This document shows, one piece after another, positions 25,410 to 34,971 of a DNA stretch of 64,000 nucleotides. Where the stretch lies: the NCBI RefSeq assembly GCF_001426745.1, contig NZ_LMFI01000010.1, positions 663,722-727,721 on the forward strand, in the 5' to 3' direction. The DNA is from Nocardioides sp. Root140 (lineage in GTDB: Bacteria; Actinomycetota; Actinomycetes; Propionibacteriales; Nocardioidaceae). Position numbers and translations under genes: made by a program. A model generated the notes under the pieces. That model was not told the DNA's origin. It saw only the letters and a list, made by a program, of their open reading frames with translations, and did not search any database. How positions within the stretch are numbered: the stretch's first letter is position 1; each line of letters starts with the position of its first letter.

Positions 25410-26381
25410 ATGCGGATCGCCGTTCACGCCTTCGAAGGCATCACCATGTTTCACCTCGCCGCACCACTGCTCGTGTTCGGCGAGGTCACCCGCGCCGGCC
25501 TCGCCGACGACTGGACCACGACCGTGTGGACCGAGGACGGGACGGCGATCCGCACCGCCGAGGGGATCCTGATCGACGACGTCGCCGGGCCCTCCGCGAT
25601 CGATGCCGACCTCCTCGTCTTCCCGTCGTGGCCGACCGACCTTCCCCCTGCCGACGAGCACCTCACCGACCGCATCCGAGCGGCGCATCGACACGGTGCC
25701 CGCGTCGCCGGCCTGTGCCTGGGCGCCTTCCCCGTGGCCGAGAGTGGCATCCTCGACGGCCGAGGTGCCTCGACCCACTGGAGCGCCGCCGCCAAGCTGG
25801 CCCGGCGGTTCCCCGCGATCGAGGTCAACGCCTCAGCGCTCTACCTCGACCACGGCGACGTCCTCACCTCCGCCGGCACCGCGTCGGCCATCGACGCCTG
25901 CCTGCACATCGTGCGCACCCACCTCGGCTCCACTGCCGCCGCCACCGTCGCCCGACACCTCGTCGTCGCACCCCACCGCGAGGGCGGTCAGGCCCAGTAC
26001 GTCGAGCGACCGATCCCCGAGCCCGGAGGGGTGGGCCACCTGAGCCCCACCCTCGACTGGGCCCTGGCCCACCTCGACCAGGACCTCACCGTCGACACCC
26101 TGGCTGCCCACGCCCGGATGAGCCGGCGCAACTTCACCCGTCGCTTCAGCGAAGTCACCGGCACCACCCCCGCCACCTGGGTCCTGGCCCGACGCCTCGA
26201 CGAGTCCCGACGACTCCTCGAGAGCACCACGTGGCCCATCGACCGCATCGCCCGCACCAGCGGGTTCCGCAGCGTCGTGACCTTCCGCCAGAACTTCACC
26301 GCGGCGTACTCCACCACACCGACGTCCTACCGTCAGCGGTTCGCGGATCCGCTCGGCCCGACGAAGGAGGTGCTGACGTAG
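25410..26381 (+). CDS. GlxA-type AraC-family regulator with DJ-1/PfpI domain
   Basis: 323 residues from ATG 25410. The N-terminal DJ-1/PfpI-like amidotransferase fold has the nucleophile-elbow region VAGLCLGAFPVAESGILDG near residue 95; in regulators this domain senses ligands. The C-terminal AraC double HTH includes LAAHARMSRRNFTRRFSEVTG near 232 and IARTSGFRSVVTFRQNF near 283. It is divergent from the cysteine hydrolase, its likely target. The upstream in-frame GTG at 25371 is less likely because it falls in the presumed operator. Confidence 0.88.
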   Translation: MRIAVHAFEGITMFHLAAPLLVFGEVTRAGLADDWTTTVWTEDGTAIRTAEGILIDDVAGPSAIDADLLVFPSWPTDLPPADEHLTDRIRAAHRHGARVAGLCLGAFPVAESGILDGRGASTHWSAAAKLARRFPAIEVNASALYLDHGDVLTSAGTASAIDACLHIVRTHLGSTAAATVARHLVVAPHREGGQAQYVERPIPEPGGVGHLSPTLDWALAHLDQDLTVDTLAAHARMSRRNFTRRFSEVTGTTPATWVLARRLDESRRLLESTTWPIDRIARTSGFRSVVTFRQNFTAAYSTTPTSYRQRFADPLGPTKEVLT

Positions 26382-26433
26382 GTCGCCACCGGGCTGCTTT
26401 CGGTGGCACGTGGTCGGCCACGGGAAAGACGAA

Positions 26434-26472
26434 AACCGCTCCTCCCGGCATCTCTGCAGGCGAGGAGCGGTT
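26434..26472 (-). terminator. Rho-independent terminator downstream of tRNA-Ala
   Basis: Perfect 11-bp inverted repeat AACCGCTCCTC / GAGGAGCGGTT with a 17-nt loop. On the minus strand it follows the tRNA by about 10 nt and is followed by TTTTCGTCTTT. It may also stop the plus-strand AraC transcript. Confidence 0.8.
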
Positions 26473-26480
26473 CTCAATCT

Positions 26481-26554
<74 letters not shown>

Positions 26555-26621
26555 ATCGCGTCGACGTACTCACGCGAGGAAAAAAGATATCACCAGCGTC
26601 CGGACGGTTCCGAATTGGGGA

Positions 26622-27461
26622 TCAGGAGTTGACGGCCACCTTGCCGTCGCCCTGGTCGCGGTCGTCCCGCTCGGCCTTGTCCGCGGCGTCGGCCTCGCGG
26701 GCGATCGCAGCGTCCTCGTCGGTGCGACCCGAGGTCCAGGCCCCGGGCTCGCTCAGATTGATGGTGCGGACCGTGCGGCGTACGGCGGCGGGCTTGTTGA
26801 CGTACGTCGGCAGGGTGACGGGCACCGGGTCCCAGAGCTCGGGGTCGATCGCGTTGATCGTGGCGGTCTCGGCCGAGGGTGCGACCTCGTCGAAGCCCTG
26901 GTCGTTGCGGTCCACGTCGTAGTCGGCCGGAAGGTCGTCGGCGTCGTCCTCGAGTGCCGCGTCCTCGACGGGCGCGTGCCCGAGGAGTACGGCGTCGGCA
27001 GCGATCTCGGACCGCACCATCAGGCGGCACAGCACGAGCCAGACCACCATCAGGCCGGCCGGTGCGGACTGCCACACCCAGCCGACCACACCGGCGGTGG
27101 CGACCGCGGCAACCGCGACGTTGAGGAAGAGCAGGATGCTGAACACGCGGCGACGGCGCGCGGTGGCCACCCGGGTGGCCTCGCGACGGGCGCGGATCTG
27201 GGCGGGCGTGGCACCCGGAGTCGACGCCGCCGCACCCTTGACCGTCACCTCGGTGGCGTTGTCGGAGCGGCCGGGCTGGACGACCAGGCGTGCGCTGGAG
27301 CCGGTGACCGGCTCGCGGCGGGCCAGCACCCGCATCGTGTTCGAGAATCGCTCGACCGAGCGACTTCGCGACACCTCGTCGTGGTGTCGCAGGGCCTTGG
27401 GCAGCAGGTAGGCCGCCCAGGCAACGGCGAGGGCGACGAAGATGATTCCGGACAGTTCCAC
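26622..27461 (-). CDS. GlpR/SepX-like membrane protein of the actinobacterial divisome
   Basis: 279 residues from GTG 27461. The N-terminal membrane helix (GIIFVALAVAWAAYLLPKAL) is followed by HHDEVSRSRSVERFSNTMRVLARR, a hallmark of the SepX/GlpR family. Two more helices (about 105-150) and a long acidic cytoplasmic tail follow. GlpR of Corynebacterium is the membrane partner of the gephyrin/MoeA-like Glp that binds FtsZ, and SepX of Streptomyces works in division; both lie near moeA. Here moeA lies 1.6 kb upstream on the same strand. Role by homology and context: cell division and polar growth. Confidence 0.8.
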   Translation of the reverse strand: MELSGIIFVALAVAWAAYLLPKALRHHDEVSRSRSVERFSNTMRVLARREPVTGSSARLVVQPGRSDNATEVTVKGAAASTPGATPAQIRARREATRVATARRRRVFSILLFLNVAVAAVATAGVVGWVWQSAPAGLMVVWLVLCRLMVRSEIAADAVLLGHAPVEDAALEDDADDLPADYDVDRNDQGFDEVAPSAETATINAIDPELWDPVPVTLPTYVNKPAAVRRTVRTINLSEPGAWTSGRTDEDAAIAREADAADKAERDDRDQGDGKVAVNS

Positions 27462-27562
27462 GCCTCAGAGGTTATGAGCCTTAGCGAACTGTGAGGCGGA
27501 TGTCCATAGGTGTGTCGCAAAACAACTGGTGTGACGTGTGTGATTGGCCGGCGGGGAGACGC

Positions 27563-28147
27563 TCAGGACTCGAGCCGGCGGACCAGGCCACCGGGGCACT
27601 CCTCGGCGGTGATCGCGAACTGCCGGTGGTCGCGCCAGGCCCCGTCGATGTGCAGGAACCGCGGCGCATAGCCGACCTGCTGGATGCCGAGCTTCTCCAC
27701 GACCCGCAGGGAGTTGGTGTTCTCCGGACGGATCGAGATCTCGATGCGGTGCAGCCCGGCCACCAGGAAGCAGTAGTCGATCGCCATCGCCACGGCCAGC
27801 GGGATCGCGCCGCGTCCGGCGAACCGCTGGTCGATCCAGTAGCCGATCGAAGCGAACTGCCCCGAGCCCCGGACGATGTTGCTGACGGTCACCTGGCCGG
27901 CGAACTCGCCGTCGACCTCGACGACGAACGGCATCGCCTCGTCGTCGCGGGCCAGCCTGGTGAGCCGCTTGACCATTCCCCGGAACGTGGCCGGTCGGGC
28001 CCGGGCGCCCGGCGGGACCGTCGCATCCCACGGCTTGAGCCACACGGCGTTGCGGTTGCGCGCATCGCGCCAGTCACGAGCATCGGACTGTTCGATCGGC
28101 CGCAGCGTCACCTCGCCGTGTTCCAAGGTGACGGGCCAATGGCTCAT
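27563..28147 (-). CDS. RimJ/RimL-type GNAT acetyltransferase
   Basis: 194 residues from ATG 28147. GNAT domain of the RimJ/RimL type: VTLRPIEQSDARDWRDARNRN at the N terminus, FAGQVTVSNI, IGYWIDQRFAGRGAIPLAVA as the acetyl-CoA loop, and HRIEISIRPENTNSLRVVEKLG near residue 155. RimJ acetylates ribosomal protein uS5 in E. coli, but the target here is not established. It overlaps the mog stop by four bases, so it belongs to the moeA-moaC-mog operon. About 100 bp separate it from glpR/sepX. Confidence 0.88.
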   Translation of the reverse strand: MSHWPVTLEHGEVTLRPIEQSDARDWRDARNRNAVWLKPWDATVPPGARARPATFRGMVKRLTRLARDDEAMPFVVEVDGEFAGQVTVSNIVRGSGQFASIGYWIDQRFAGRGAIPLAVAMAIDYCFLVAGLHRIEISIRPENTNSLRVVEKLGIQQVGYAPRFLHIDGAWRDHRQFAITAEECPGGLVRRLES

Positions 28148-28650
28148 GTGTGGTCGCTTCCGATGATCTGCTCGACGGCGTGCCGCAGCAGGGGTTCGAG
28201 CACGGCCAGACCATCCTTCACGCCGCCACGCGATCCGGGAAGGTTCACCACCAGGCAATTTCCCGAGACCCCGGCCAGGCCCCTTGAGAGGGCCGCGGTC
28301 GGCACGCCCTTGCCGACACCGTGCGCACGGATCGCCTCGGCGATGCCCGGCACCTCGCGGTCGAGGAGCGGGCGGGTCGCCTCGGGCGTGCGGTCGGTGG
28401 GCGTCAGTCCGGTGCCGCCGGTGGTCAGGACCACTCGCGCCCCGGCCTCCACTGCCGATCTGATGGCCTCGGCGACCGGATCACCGTCGGGTACGACGGA
28501 CGGCTCGGAAACCGAGAATCCCCAACCCTGCAAGGCAGAAACGATCAGCGGGCCGGTCTCGTCGGCGTACACCCCGGCGGCGGCGCGGTTGGAGGCAACC
28601 ACCACGGCGGCCCGCAGTGGCGGCGCCGGCGGAATGGTCAACGGGTCCAC
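28144..28650 (-). CDS. mog: Molybdopterin adenylyltransferase (MogA/MoaB family)
   Basis: 168 residues from GTG 28650, which overlaps the end of moaC by 13 bp; TTG 28641 is an alternative. MoCF_biosynth fold with [19 protein letters not shown] at the start and [19 protein letters not shown] near residue 73, the TGGTG loop that binds molybdopterin. It adenylates molybdopterin before molybdenum insertion by MoeA. It sits between moaC and the RimJ-like gene in the molybdenum-cofactor operon. Confidence 0.88.
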   Translation of the reverse strand: MDPLTIPPAPPLRAAVVVASNRAAAGVYADETGPLIVSALQGWGFSVSEPSVVPDGDPVAEAIRSAVEAGARVVLTTGGTGLTPTDRTPEATRPLLDREVPGIAEAIRAHGVGKGVPTAALSRGLAGVSGNCLVVNLPGSRGGVKDGLAVLEPLLRHAVEQIIGSDHT

Positions 28651-29108
28651 TCCCCCGACTTGCCACCGGACTTGGCCTCGATGCGCACGTCGGTGATCAC
28701 CGCGCCCTTGTCGACGGCCTTGACCATGTCGATCACGGTCAGGGCAGCCACCGAGACCGCGGTCAGTGCCTCCATCTCGACGCCGGTGCGGTCGGTGGTG
28801 CGCACGGTGGCCCTGATGTCGACCGACGCGTCGCCGACGACCAGGTCGACCGTCACGCCCGAGATCGCCAGCGGGTGGCACAACGGGATCAGCGACGGGG
28901 TCTGCTTGGCGCCCATGATGCCGGCCAGCCGGGCCACGCCGAGCGCGTCGCCCTTCGGCACGCCGTCGCCGCGCAACAGCGCCACGACGGCCGTCGAGAC
29001 GAGCACCCGGCCCGAGGCGGTCGCCTCGCGCGCGGTGACCGCCTTCCCGGACACGTCGACCATGCGGGCCGCGCCGCTCTCGTCGACGTGGGTGAGCCGG
29101 TCGCCCAT
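28638..29108 (-). CDS. moaC: Cyclic pyranopterin monophosphate synthase
   Basis: 156 residues, the usual length. MoaC acts after MoaA in the first step of molybdenum-cofactor synthesis. The family pattern is clear: [18 protein letters not shown] at the N terminus, LCHPL near residue 77 ([12 protein letters not shown]), [21 protein letters not shown] near 109, and the lysines in KAVDKGAVI near 130. Its ATG overlaps the moeA stop by four bases. No moaA, moaE or moaD was found in the window, so the pathway is completed elsewhere. Confidence 0.95.
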   Translation of the reverse strand: MGDRLTHVDESGAARMVDVSGKAVTAREATASGRVLVSTAVVALLRGDGVPKGDALGVARLAGIMGAKQTPSLIPLCHPLAISGVTVDLVVGDASVDIRATVRTTDRTGVEMEALTAVSVAALTVIDMVKAVDKGAVITDVRIEAKSGGKSGEWTR

Positions 29109-30340
29109 CAGAAGGCCTCGTCGAGCAAGAGCACCTCGACCGAGTCGCCGGGCTTGAGCGAGGTGACGTCGGCCGGCACGTTGATCAGGGCGTTGGACGC
29201 GGCCAGGTCGCCGAGCAGGTGCGAGCCGTGGCCGCCGACCGGCGTCACGACTCGGGCGTCGTAGTCGGCGCGCACGAACTGCTCGCGTCCCTCCGGCGAG
29301 GAGAGACCATGGGTCAGCCGGGCGGTGCGCGTGGGCCGTTCGTACGGCGTACGCCCCTGCAGCTTGCGCAGTGCCGGCAGCACGAACACCTGGAACGAGA
29401 TGTACGCCGACACCGGGTTGCCCGGCAACGTGAAGATCGGCACCTCGTCATCGCCGACGAGGCCGAACCCCTGGGGCTTGCCGGGCTGCATCGCGACCTT
29501 GCCGAACCACATCGAACCCGTGTCGCGCAGGGCCTCCTTGACCACGTCGTAGTCGCCCTCGCTGACCCCACCGCTGGTGATCACCATGTCGGCACGCACG
29601 AGCTGGTCCTGCAAGGCCTCGGTGAACCCGGCCGCGTCGTCGGGGACCGCACCGACGCGGAACGGGATGCCGCCGGCCTCGCGGACGGCCGCGGCCAGCA
29701 TGAACGAGTTGGAGTCGTAGATCGAGTCGGGCGCCAGCGTCGCACCGGGGTCGCGCAGCTCGGTGCCGGTCGACATCACCACCACGCGGGGGCGTGGGCG
29801 GGCCTGCACCTCGGCACGACCGGCGGCGGCGAGCAGGCCGATGTGGCGCGGGCCGAGCACGGTGCCCTCGGAGACCAGCACCTCGCCGGTCTCGACGTCC
29901 TCGCCGGCCCGCCGGATGTGCTCGCCCTCGCGCGGCGCCCGGGTGATCTGCACCTGGGCGACGCCCCGGTCGGTCCACTCGTAGGGCACCACGGCGTCGG
30001 CACCGTGCGGCACCGGCGCACCGGTCATGATCTTCACTGCCGTGCCGGGCGACAGGGCGACCAGCCGGGCCTGGCCGGCACCGATCTCGCCCACCACCGG
30101 CAGGTGGATGTGGTGGTCCTCGGCGGCGTCGGCCACGTCGTGGAACGCCACCGCATAGCCGTCCATCGCGGAGTTGTCGAAGGGCGGCAGCTGCATCGGC
30201 GACGTGACGTCCTCGGCGATCGGCAGTCCGCCGGCGTCGAGCAGGGTCTGGCCGTAGACGCCCAGGGGCTCGATCGTGTCGAGGATGCGGGCAACGTGCT
30301 CACGCACGGGGATCGGCTGAGTCGAGAGGGGCTCAGCCAT
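29108..30340 (-). CDS. moeA: MoeA / Glp, molybdopterin molybdenumtransferase family
   Basis: 410 residues from ATG 30340. It shows the MoeA domains: [13 protein letters not shown] near residue 53, [20 protein letters not shown] near 100, [10 protein letters not shown] in the MPT-binding domain near 195, [12 protein letters not shown] near 257 and [13 protein letters not shown] near 300. MoeA inserts molybdate into adenylated molybdopterin. In actinobacteria a MoeA paralogue (Glp) has been recruited to cell division with GlpR, and the nearby glpR/sepX gene makes a dual or divisome role possible. It overlaps the UGPase stop by 8 bp and the moaC start by 4 bp. Confidence 0.93.
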   Translation of the reverse strand: MAEPLSTQPIPVREHVARILDTIEPLGVYGQTLLDAGGLPIAEDVTSPMQLPPFDNSAMDGYAVAFHDVADAAEDHHIHLPVVGEIGAGQARLVALSPGTAVKIMTGAPVPHGADAVVPYEWTDRGVAQVQITRAPREGEHIRRAGEDVETGEVLVSEGTVLGPRHIGLLAAAGRAEVQARPRPRVVVMSTGTELRDPGATLAPDSIYDSNSFMLAAAVREAGGIPFRVGAVPDDAAGFTEALQDQLVRADMVITSGGVSEGDYDVVKEALRDTGSMWFGKVAMQPGKPQGFGLVGDDEVPIFTLPGNPVSAYISFQVFVLPALRKLQGRTPYERPTRTARLTHGLSSPEGREQFVRADYDARVVTPVGGHGSHLLGDLAASNALINVPADVTSLKPGDSVEVLLLDEAF

Positions 30341-31712
30341 CGAGCACCGTCCCCGAGGCCACGCGCTGGGCACCCTTCTCCGCCGGCAGCTCCACCTCAC
30401 CGGTCACCTTCACGTTGGACTCGAAGGTCCAGTCGCCGTCGATCTTCAACGACCCGGCGCCTCGCAGCGACGGCGCGCCCTGGGGGAACCGCTTGTCGAA
30501 CTCGCCGACCAGCCGGTAGAACGACGGGTCGAGGGTGATCAGCGGGATGCGCTCCCCGGCCTGCTCGAGCACGAAGTCGGAGCCGAGGTCGTAGACGTCG
30601 GAGCGCAGCACCAGCAGGTCGTCGGTGGTCTTCACCGGCACGAAGCGCTCGCGGCCCACCTCGATGGTGCGGGCCCCCTCGAACACCTCGATCGCGGCGC
30701 CCATCGCGGTCTCGACCTGGATCACCTCCGGCGACGTCTTGTCACCGGGGTCGACGTGCTTGATGTTGCGGATCAACGGCAGCCCCAGCACGCCGTGGCG
30801 CTCGGCCAGGGTCCGCTTCATCGCGGCCAGGTCGAACCACAGGTTGTTCGTGCTGGCGTAGCGATGCCGGTCGAGGTCGGCCAGCGCCGGTCGGTCGGAC
30901 TCCAGGGTCTGCGCGGTCTCGCGGAGGATGATGCGTCCGTCTGCCTTGCGCCGGGCGAAGTGGCCACCCTTGCGGTCGGCGGCGGTGCGACGTACGGCCT
31001 CGATGGCGAAGGGGGCACCGGACTCGGCGAACCACCCGGCCACCCGCGCGTCGGGCACCGCGCCGAGGTTGTCGGAGTTCGAGACGAAGACCCGCTCGTA
31101 GCCGGCCTCGATCAGCTGGTCGAGCAGCCCGCTGCCGACCAGCGCGGTGTAGATGTCGCCGTGGCCGGGTGGGCACCACTCGAGGTCGGGGTTCTTCGGC
31201 CAGACAACCGGGGAGAGGTCCTTGGTCAGGAGCTTGGGCTCCTTGTTCTGCAGGAACTCCAGCGGCAGGCCCGGCACCGGGAGGTCCTCGTAGCGACCCA
31301 GCGCCGCCATGGTGTCCTCGGAGGTGCGGAAGCTGTTCATGAAGATCAGCGGCAGCGGCGCGCCGTACTCCTTGCGCAGCGAGAGGATCTGCCGACTGAT
31401 GATGTCGAGGAACGACAGTCCGCGCCGCACGCACAGCAGCGACTTCGCACGGTCCATGCCCATCGAGGTGCCGAGGCCGCCGTTCAGCTTGATCACCGCC
31501 GTCGTGGCGATCGCCGCGGAGGCCGCGTCGTCGGCGACGCTCACGTCGGCCAGCGACTCCATCTCCAGCGGCTCGATGGCGTCTTCAGGGATCATCCCCG
31601 TCTCACCCACCTCGAGCAGGCGGAAGTAGTGCGCGAAGACCTCACGAGCACCGGGCTCGATGTCTGCGTCGGCCATCTTGTCGAGTGCACGTCTCAGTGC
31701 GGAACTGCCCAT
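30333..31712 (-). CDS. UTP-glucose-1-phosphate uridylyltransferase, UDPGP (eukaryotic-like) family
   Basis: 459 residues from ATG 31712. The nucleotide-binding loop KLNGGLGTSMG near residue 75 and VFSNSDNLGA-type SNSDNLG near 210 mark the UDPGP family (eukaryotic UGPase-like). It does not resemble the short bacterial GalU. The C terminus has a left-handed-helix-like domain with LKIDGDWTFESNVKVTGEV. It makes UDP-glucose for polysaccharide and envelope precursors. It heads the run UGPase-moeA-moaC-mog-rimJ. The divergent 5-formyl-THF cyclo-ligase begins 59 bp away. Confidence 0.88.
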   Translation of the reverse strand: MGSSALRRALDKMADADIEPGAREVFAHYFRLLEVGETGMIPEDAIEPLEMESLADVSVADDAASAAIATTAVIKLNGGLGTSMGMDRAKSLLCVRRGLSFLDIISRQILSLRKEYGAPLPLIFMNSFRTSEDTMAALGRYEDLPVPGLPLEFLQNKEPKLLTKDLSPVVWPKNPDLEWCPPGHGDIYTALVGSGLLDQLIEAGYERVFVSNSDNLGAVPDARVAGWFAESGAPFAIEAVRRTAADRKGGHFARRKADGRIILRETAQTLESDRPALADLDRHRYASTNNLWFDLAAMKRTLAERHGVLGLPLIRNIKHVDPGDKTSPEVIQVETAMGAAIEVFEGARTIEVGRERFVPVKTTDDLLVLRSDVYDLGSDFVLEQAGERIPLITLDPSFYRLVGEFDKRFPQGAPSLRGAGSLKIDGDWTFESNVKVTGEVELPAEKGAQRVASGTVLDG

Positions 31713-31771
31713 GCCTTCGATCGTAGGCCGACCAGCGCCCGGGACAACAACCACGCCCTAACCTATGGGAC

Positions 31772-32335
31772 ATGACCGTCGCCAAGACCGCCCTGCGGGA
31801 CCAGGTGGTCACCGCCCGCAACAGGCTGTCCCTGGCCGACGTGTCGGCCGGTGGAGTCGCCCTCGCGGAGCATCTCCTGGCCGCTCCCGAGGTACGCCGG
31901 GCGGCCAGCGTCGCGGCGTACGTCTCGATCGGCACCGAGCCGGGAACCGGACTGCTGCTCGACGGACTCGTCTCCGCCGGGAAGCGCGTGATCCTGCCGG
32001 TGCTGGCCCCCGACGACGACCTCGACTGGGCGGCGTACGACGGCTCACTTGAACAGGCCAGACGCGGGCTGCTCGAGCCGACCGGACCAAGACTGGGCCT
32101 GGATGCGATTGCCACGCCGGAGGTCGTGCTGGTGCCCGGACTGGCCGTGGGCCGCGACGGGATGCGCATGGGCCGGGGCGGCGGGTCCTACGACCGGGCA
32201 CTGGCGCGGGTGCCGGTCGGCACGTTCGTCTGCGTGCTGCTCTACGACGACGAGCTGCGTGACCAGGTGCCCGTCGAGCCGCACGACCGACCCGTGACCG
32301 CGGCCGCCACACCCTCGGGCATCCGACGGTTCTGA
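31772..32335 (+). CDS. 5-formyltetrahydrofolate cyclo-ligase family protein
   Basis: 187 residues. ATP-dependent conversion of 5-formyl-THF to 5,10-methenyl-THF. Signatures: KTALRDQVVTARNRLS at the N terminus and the conserved block VVLVPGLAVGRDGMRMGRGGGSYDR near residue 125, which holds the glycine-rich ATP-binding loop. The ATG at 31772 is the only sensible start. It ends 4 bp before the convergent penicillin-acylase stop. The divergent partner is UGPase. Confidence 0.92.
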   Translation: MTVAKTALRDQVVTARNRLSLADVSAGGVALAEHLLAAPEVRRAASVAAYVSIGTEPGTGLLLDGLVSAGKRVILPVLAPDDDLDWAAYDGSLEQARRGLLEPTGPRLGLDAIATPEVVLVPGLAVGRDGMRMGRGGGSYDRALARVPVGTFVCVLLYDDELRDQVPVEPHDRPVTAAATPSGIRRF

Positions 32336-32339
32336 CGCG

Positions 32340-34940
32340 TCACGGCGGGGTGAGGGTGAGCGTGTGCTCCTCGGCCTCGTCGACGGCGTCCGGGCTGAAC
32401 GCCCACGGAAGCGTGCGCCCCTCGACGTACAGCTCGGTCTGGTCGGTGTAGTTGGGGTGGAAGGCGTGGCCGGAGTTGCCGGTCAGGTTGATCCAGCGCG
32501 AGTCGTCGAAGTCGGCCAGCGAGACCACCATGCGCATCGACGGCGCGGAGGTGACCTCGTAGCCCTCCGCCGCGTCCCAGGACGTCGCGTTGACCAGCGA
32601 GCTGCCGCCGCCGACGCGGTAGTCGCGGTTGAACAGTGCCTCGACCGGGTCGATTCCGGAGGTGCCGAGGGTCTGGTTGCGCAGCTCGAGGCGGTGCAGC
32701 CGACCCCACTCCCAGTCGTGCGGGTCGCGCGCCATCAGCCGGATGATCTCGTCGCTGGCCTGCAGCATCGCCTTCCGCAGGATCTCGTCGCGGTCCTCGA
32801 CGGCCCGGGTGCCGCGGTCGTCCCACCACGGGTTCGCCGGGTCCTCGAGCAGGTTCGAGACCACCGAGAACCAGCGACTGTCGCCGTCGGGGTACAGGGA
32901 CTCGCGCATCTCGTCGTGGAACGTCGCCTCGAGCAGGTTGCGCCACACCACGTTGAAGTAGGCCGCGCCGGCGGACGTCGCACCCTGCTCGTGGTTCCAC
33001 CGGGCGAGCACCTTCTGCCCGTCGCGTCGGTAGCCGCCGGGCAACCTGATGTCGAGCAGGTAGGGCACCAACACGTCGGCCAGCGCACTGCGGTCGTCGA
33101 GCTGGAGAGCGGTCATGTCGTCGATCGAGAGCTCGCCCTCGGCCTCGATCACGTCGCGGATCCGCTGCGACCGGTAGCCGCGGTCCCAGTCGTCGGTGAG
33201 GTACATCGGGTAGGAGTCGTCGACGACGGCCTGGTTCGCGGTCACCACGAACCCGTCCTTCGGGTCGTAGAGCGTGGGCAGCGCGTCGAACGGGATCGTC
33301 AGGCTGCTCCAGTCGTTCTCCCGCAGCCACCCGGCCACCGGCACGGAGCCGTCGTTGCCGGACTTGCGGATCGGGATGCGCCCCGGCGCCTGGTAGCCGA
33401 TGTGGCCCTCGCGGTCGGCGTAGACGAGGTTCTGCGCCGGTACGGCGAAGTCGGCTGCGGCGGCGCGGAACTCGTTCCAGTCCGAGGCCCGGTTCAGTTC
33501 GAGGATCGCGTCAGCCGTGGGCGCGGGATCGAGTGCGGTCCAGCGCAGCGCCACCGCGTAGCCGTTGCCACCCTCCTGGCCCTTCGGCGCCTCGGCGTTC
33601 GCCCCGACCGTGCTGAGCTCCTTCGACACGTCGGAGAGCAGTGGCCCGTGGTCGGTCTCCCGCACGGTCAGCTCGAAGTCCTCGCCGTCGTGCACCTTGA
33701 TCGTCTCGGTGTGCGTCTTCAGCGGTCGGTAGCGGCCGTCGTACAACCAGGTGTTGCCGTCCAGCTTCTCGAGGTAGAGGTCGGTGACGTCGGGGCCCAG
33801 GTTCGTGAAGCCCCAGGCGATGTCGGCGTTGTGGCCGATCACCACGCCGGGCACGCCGGAGAAGCTGAAGCCGGACACCTCGAACGGGCAGTCCTCGGAA
33901 ACGGTGCGGCAGTGCAGCCCGACCTGGTACCAGATTCCGGGGATGCTCGTGCCCAGGTGCGGGTCGTTGGCCAGCAACGGCTTGCCGGTGCTCGAGTGCT
34001 CGCCGTCGACCACCCAGCTGTTGCTGCCGATCCCCTCACCCTTCCCGAGCAGCGCGGGCACGGCGTCCATGCCGCGTTGCGCACTCGCCACCGCGCGCAC
34101 CTGTGCTGCGGTGTACGCCGGGCGGGCCGGGTTGCGGCTGCCCGGACGCGTGGCCTCCGGCTCGTAGCGCCCGCCGACGAGGGCGCCCTGCCCGACGATC
34201 GGCGCATGCTTCTCGAAGTCGTACGGCGGGTAGAGCTCGTCGACCTGTTCGGGGGTGTGGTTGACCGAGAGGAGCACGCGCGAGATCTCGTCGTCCATGT
34301 TGCCGCGCAGGTCCCAGGCCATCGCCTTGAGCCAGGCCAGCGAGTCGACCGGGCTCCACTCCTCGAGGTGGTAGTCGAGCCCACCGGCGCGCAGGAGCGT
34401 GTACTCGAGGGAGATCTCCGACAGCGAGTGGTCCTCGAGGTAGGCGTTCACCCCGTCGGCGTACGACTCGAGCGCGGCCCGGGTGTCGGGCTGCAACATC
34501 GCCAGCTCACGTTCGGCAACCCGGCGCCAGCCCATCGTGCGGATCGCCTTGTCCGTCTCGAGGGTGGTCTCGCCGAACATCTCCGAGAGGCGGCCGGCCG
34601 TGATGTGGCGGCGTACGTCCATCTCGTAGAAACGGTCCTGGGCGTGCACATAGCCCTGTGCCCGCATCAGGTCGGCCGTCGTGTCGGCGTAGATCTGCGG
34701 GATGCCGTGCTCGTCGCGGACGACCGTGACGTCACCCTCGAGGCCGGGCAGGGCGATCTCGCCGTCCATCTGGGGGAACGGCTTGCGCACCAGCACGACG
34801 CCGGTGACCAGGCTGGCGACCAGTGCCAGCACGAGAACCGCTGCGACGTACGACGCCCAGCGCGCGGCCCACGGCCATTGACGGAAGGTCGTCCAGCCCT
34901 GCCTGAGGTTCACGCTCGGCCCACTCCCGCCACGGCCCAT
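32340..34940 (-). CDS. Penicillin acylase-family Ntn hydrolase, membrane-anchored
   Basis: 866 residues from ATG 34940 (GTG 34946 is possible). An N-terminal membrane anchor (about 25-48) is followed by the alpha subunit. The beta subunit begins at the autocatalytic Ser in GSNSWVV near residue 304, with the expected spacing to the downstream Asn and Arg elements. Family members cleave penicillins, acyl-homoserine lactones or other N-acyl amides outside the membrane. Specificity cannot be read, and quorum quenching or envelope turnover are equally possible. It lies 31 bp downstream of the FmdB gene and converges with the folate gene. Confidence 0.9.
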   Translation of the reverse strand: MGRGGSGPSVNLRQGWTTFRQWPWAARWASYVAAVLVLALVASLVTGVVLVRKPFPQMDGEIALPGLEGDVTVVRDEHGIPQIYADTTADLMRAQGYVHAQDRFYEMDVRRHITAGRLSEMFGETTLETDKAIRTMGWRRVAERELAMLQPDTRAALESYADGVNAYLEDHSLSEISLEYTLLRAGGLDYHLEEWSPVDSLAWLKAMAWDLRGNMDDEISRVLLSVNHTPEQVDELYPPYDFEKHAPIVGQGALVGGRYEPEATRPGSRNPARPAYTAAQVRAVASAQRGMDAVPALLGKGEGIGSNSWVVDGEHSSTGKPLLANDPHLGTSIPGIWYQVGLHCRTVSEDCPFEVSGFSFSGVPGVVIGHNADIAWGFTNLGPDVTDLYLEKLDGNTWLYDGRYRPLKTHTETIKVHDGEDFELTVRETDHGPLLSDVSKELSTVGANAEAPKGQEGGNGYAVALRWTALDPAPTADAILELNRASDWNEFRAAAADFAVPAQNLVYADREGHIGYQAPGRIPIRKSGNDGSVPVAGWLRENDWSSLTIPFDALPTLYDPKDGFVVTANQAVVDDSYPMYLTDDWDRGYRSQRIRDVIEAEGELSIDDMTALQLDDRSALADVLVPYLLDIRLPGGYRRDGQKVLARWNHEQGATSAGAAYFNVVWRNLLEATFHDEMRESLYPDGDSRWFSVVSNLLEDPANPWWDDRGTRAVEDRDEILRKAMLQASDEIIRLMARDPHDWEWGRLHRLELRNQTLGTSGIDPVEALFNRDYRVGGGSSLVNATSWDAAEGYEVTSAPSMRMVVSLADFDDSRWINLTGNSGHAFHPNYTDQTELYVEGRTLPWAFSPDAVDEAEEHTLTLTPP

Positions 34941-34971
34941 TCCCACAGTGGCATTGTCCCCGTGGGGGTGC

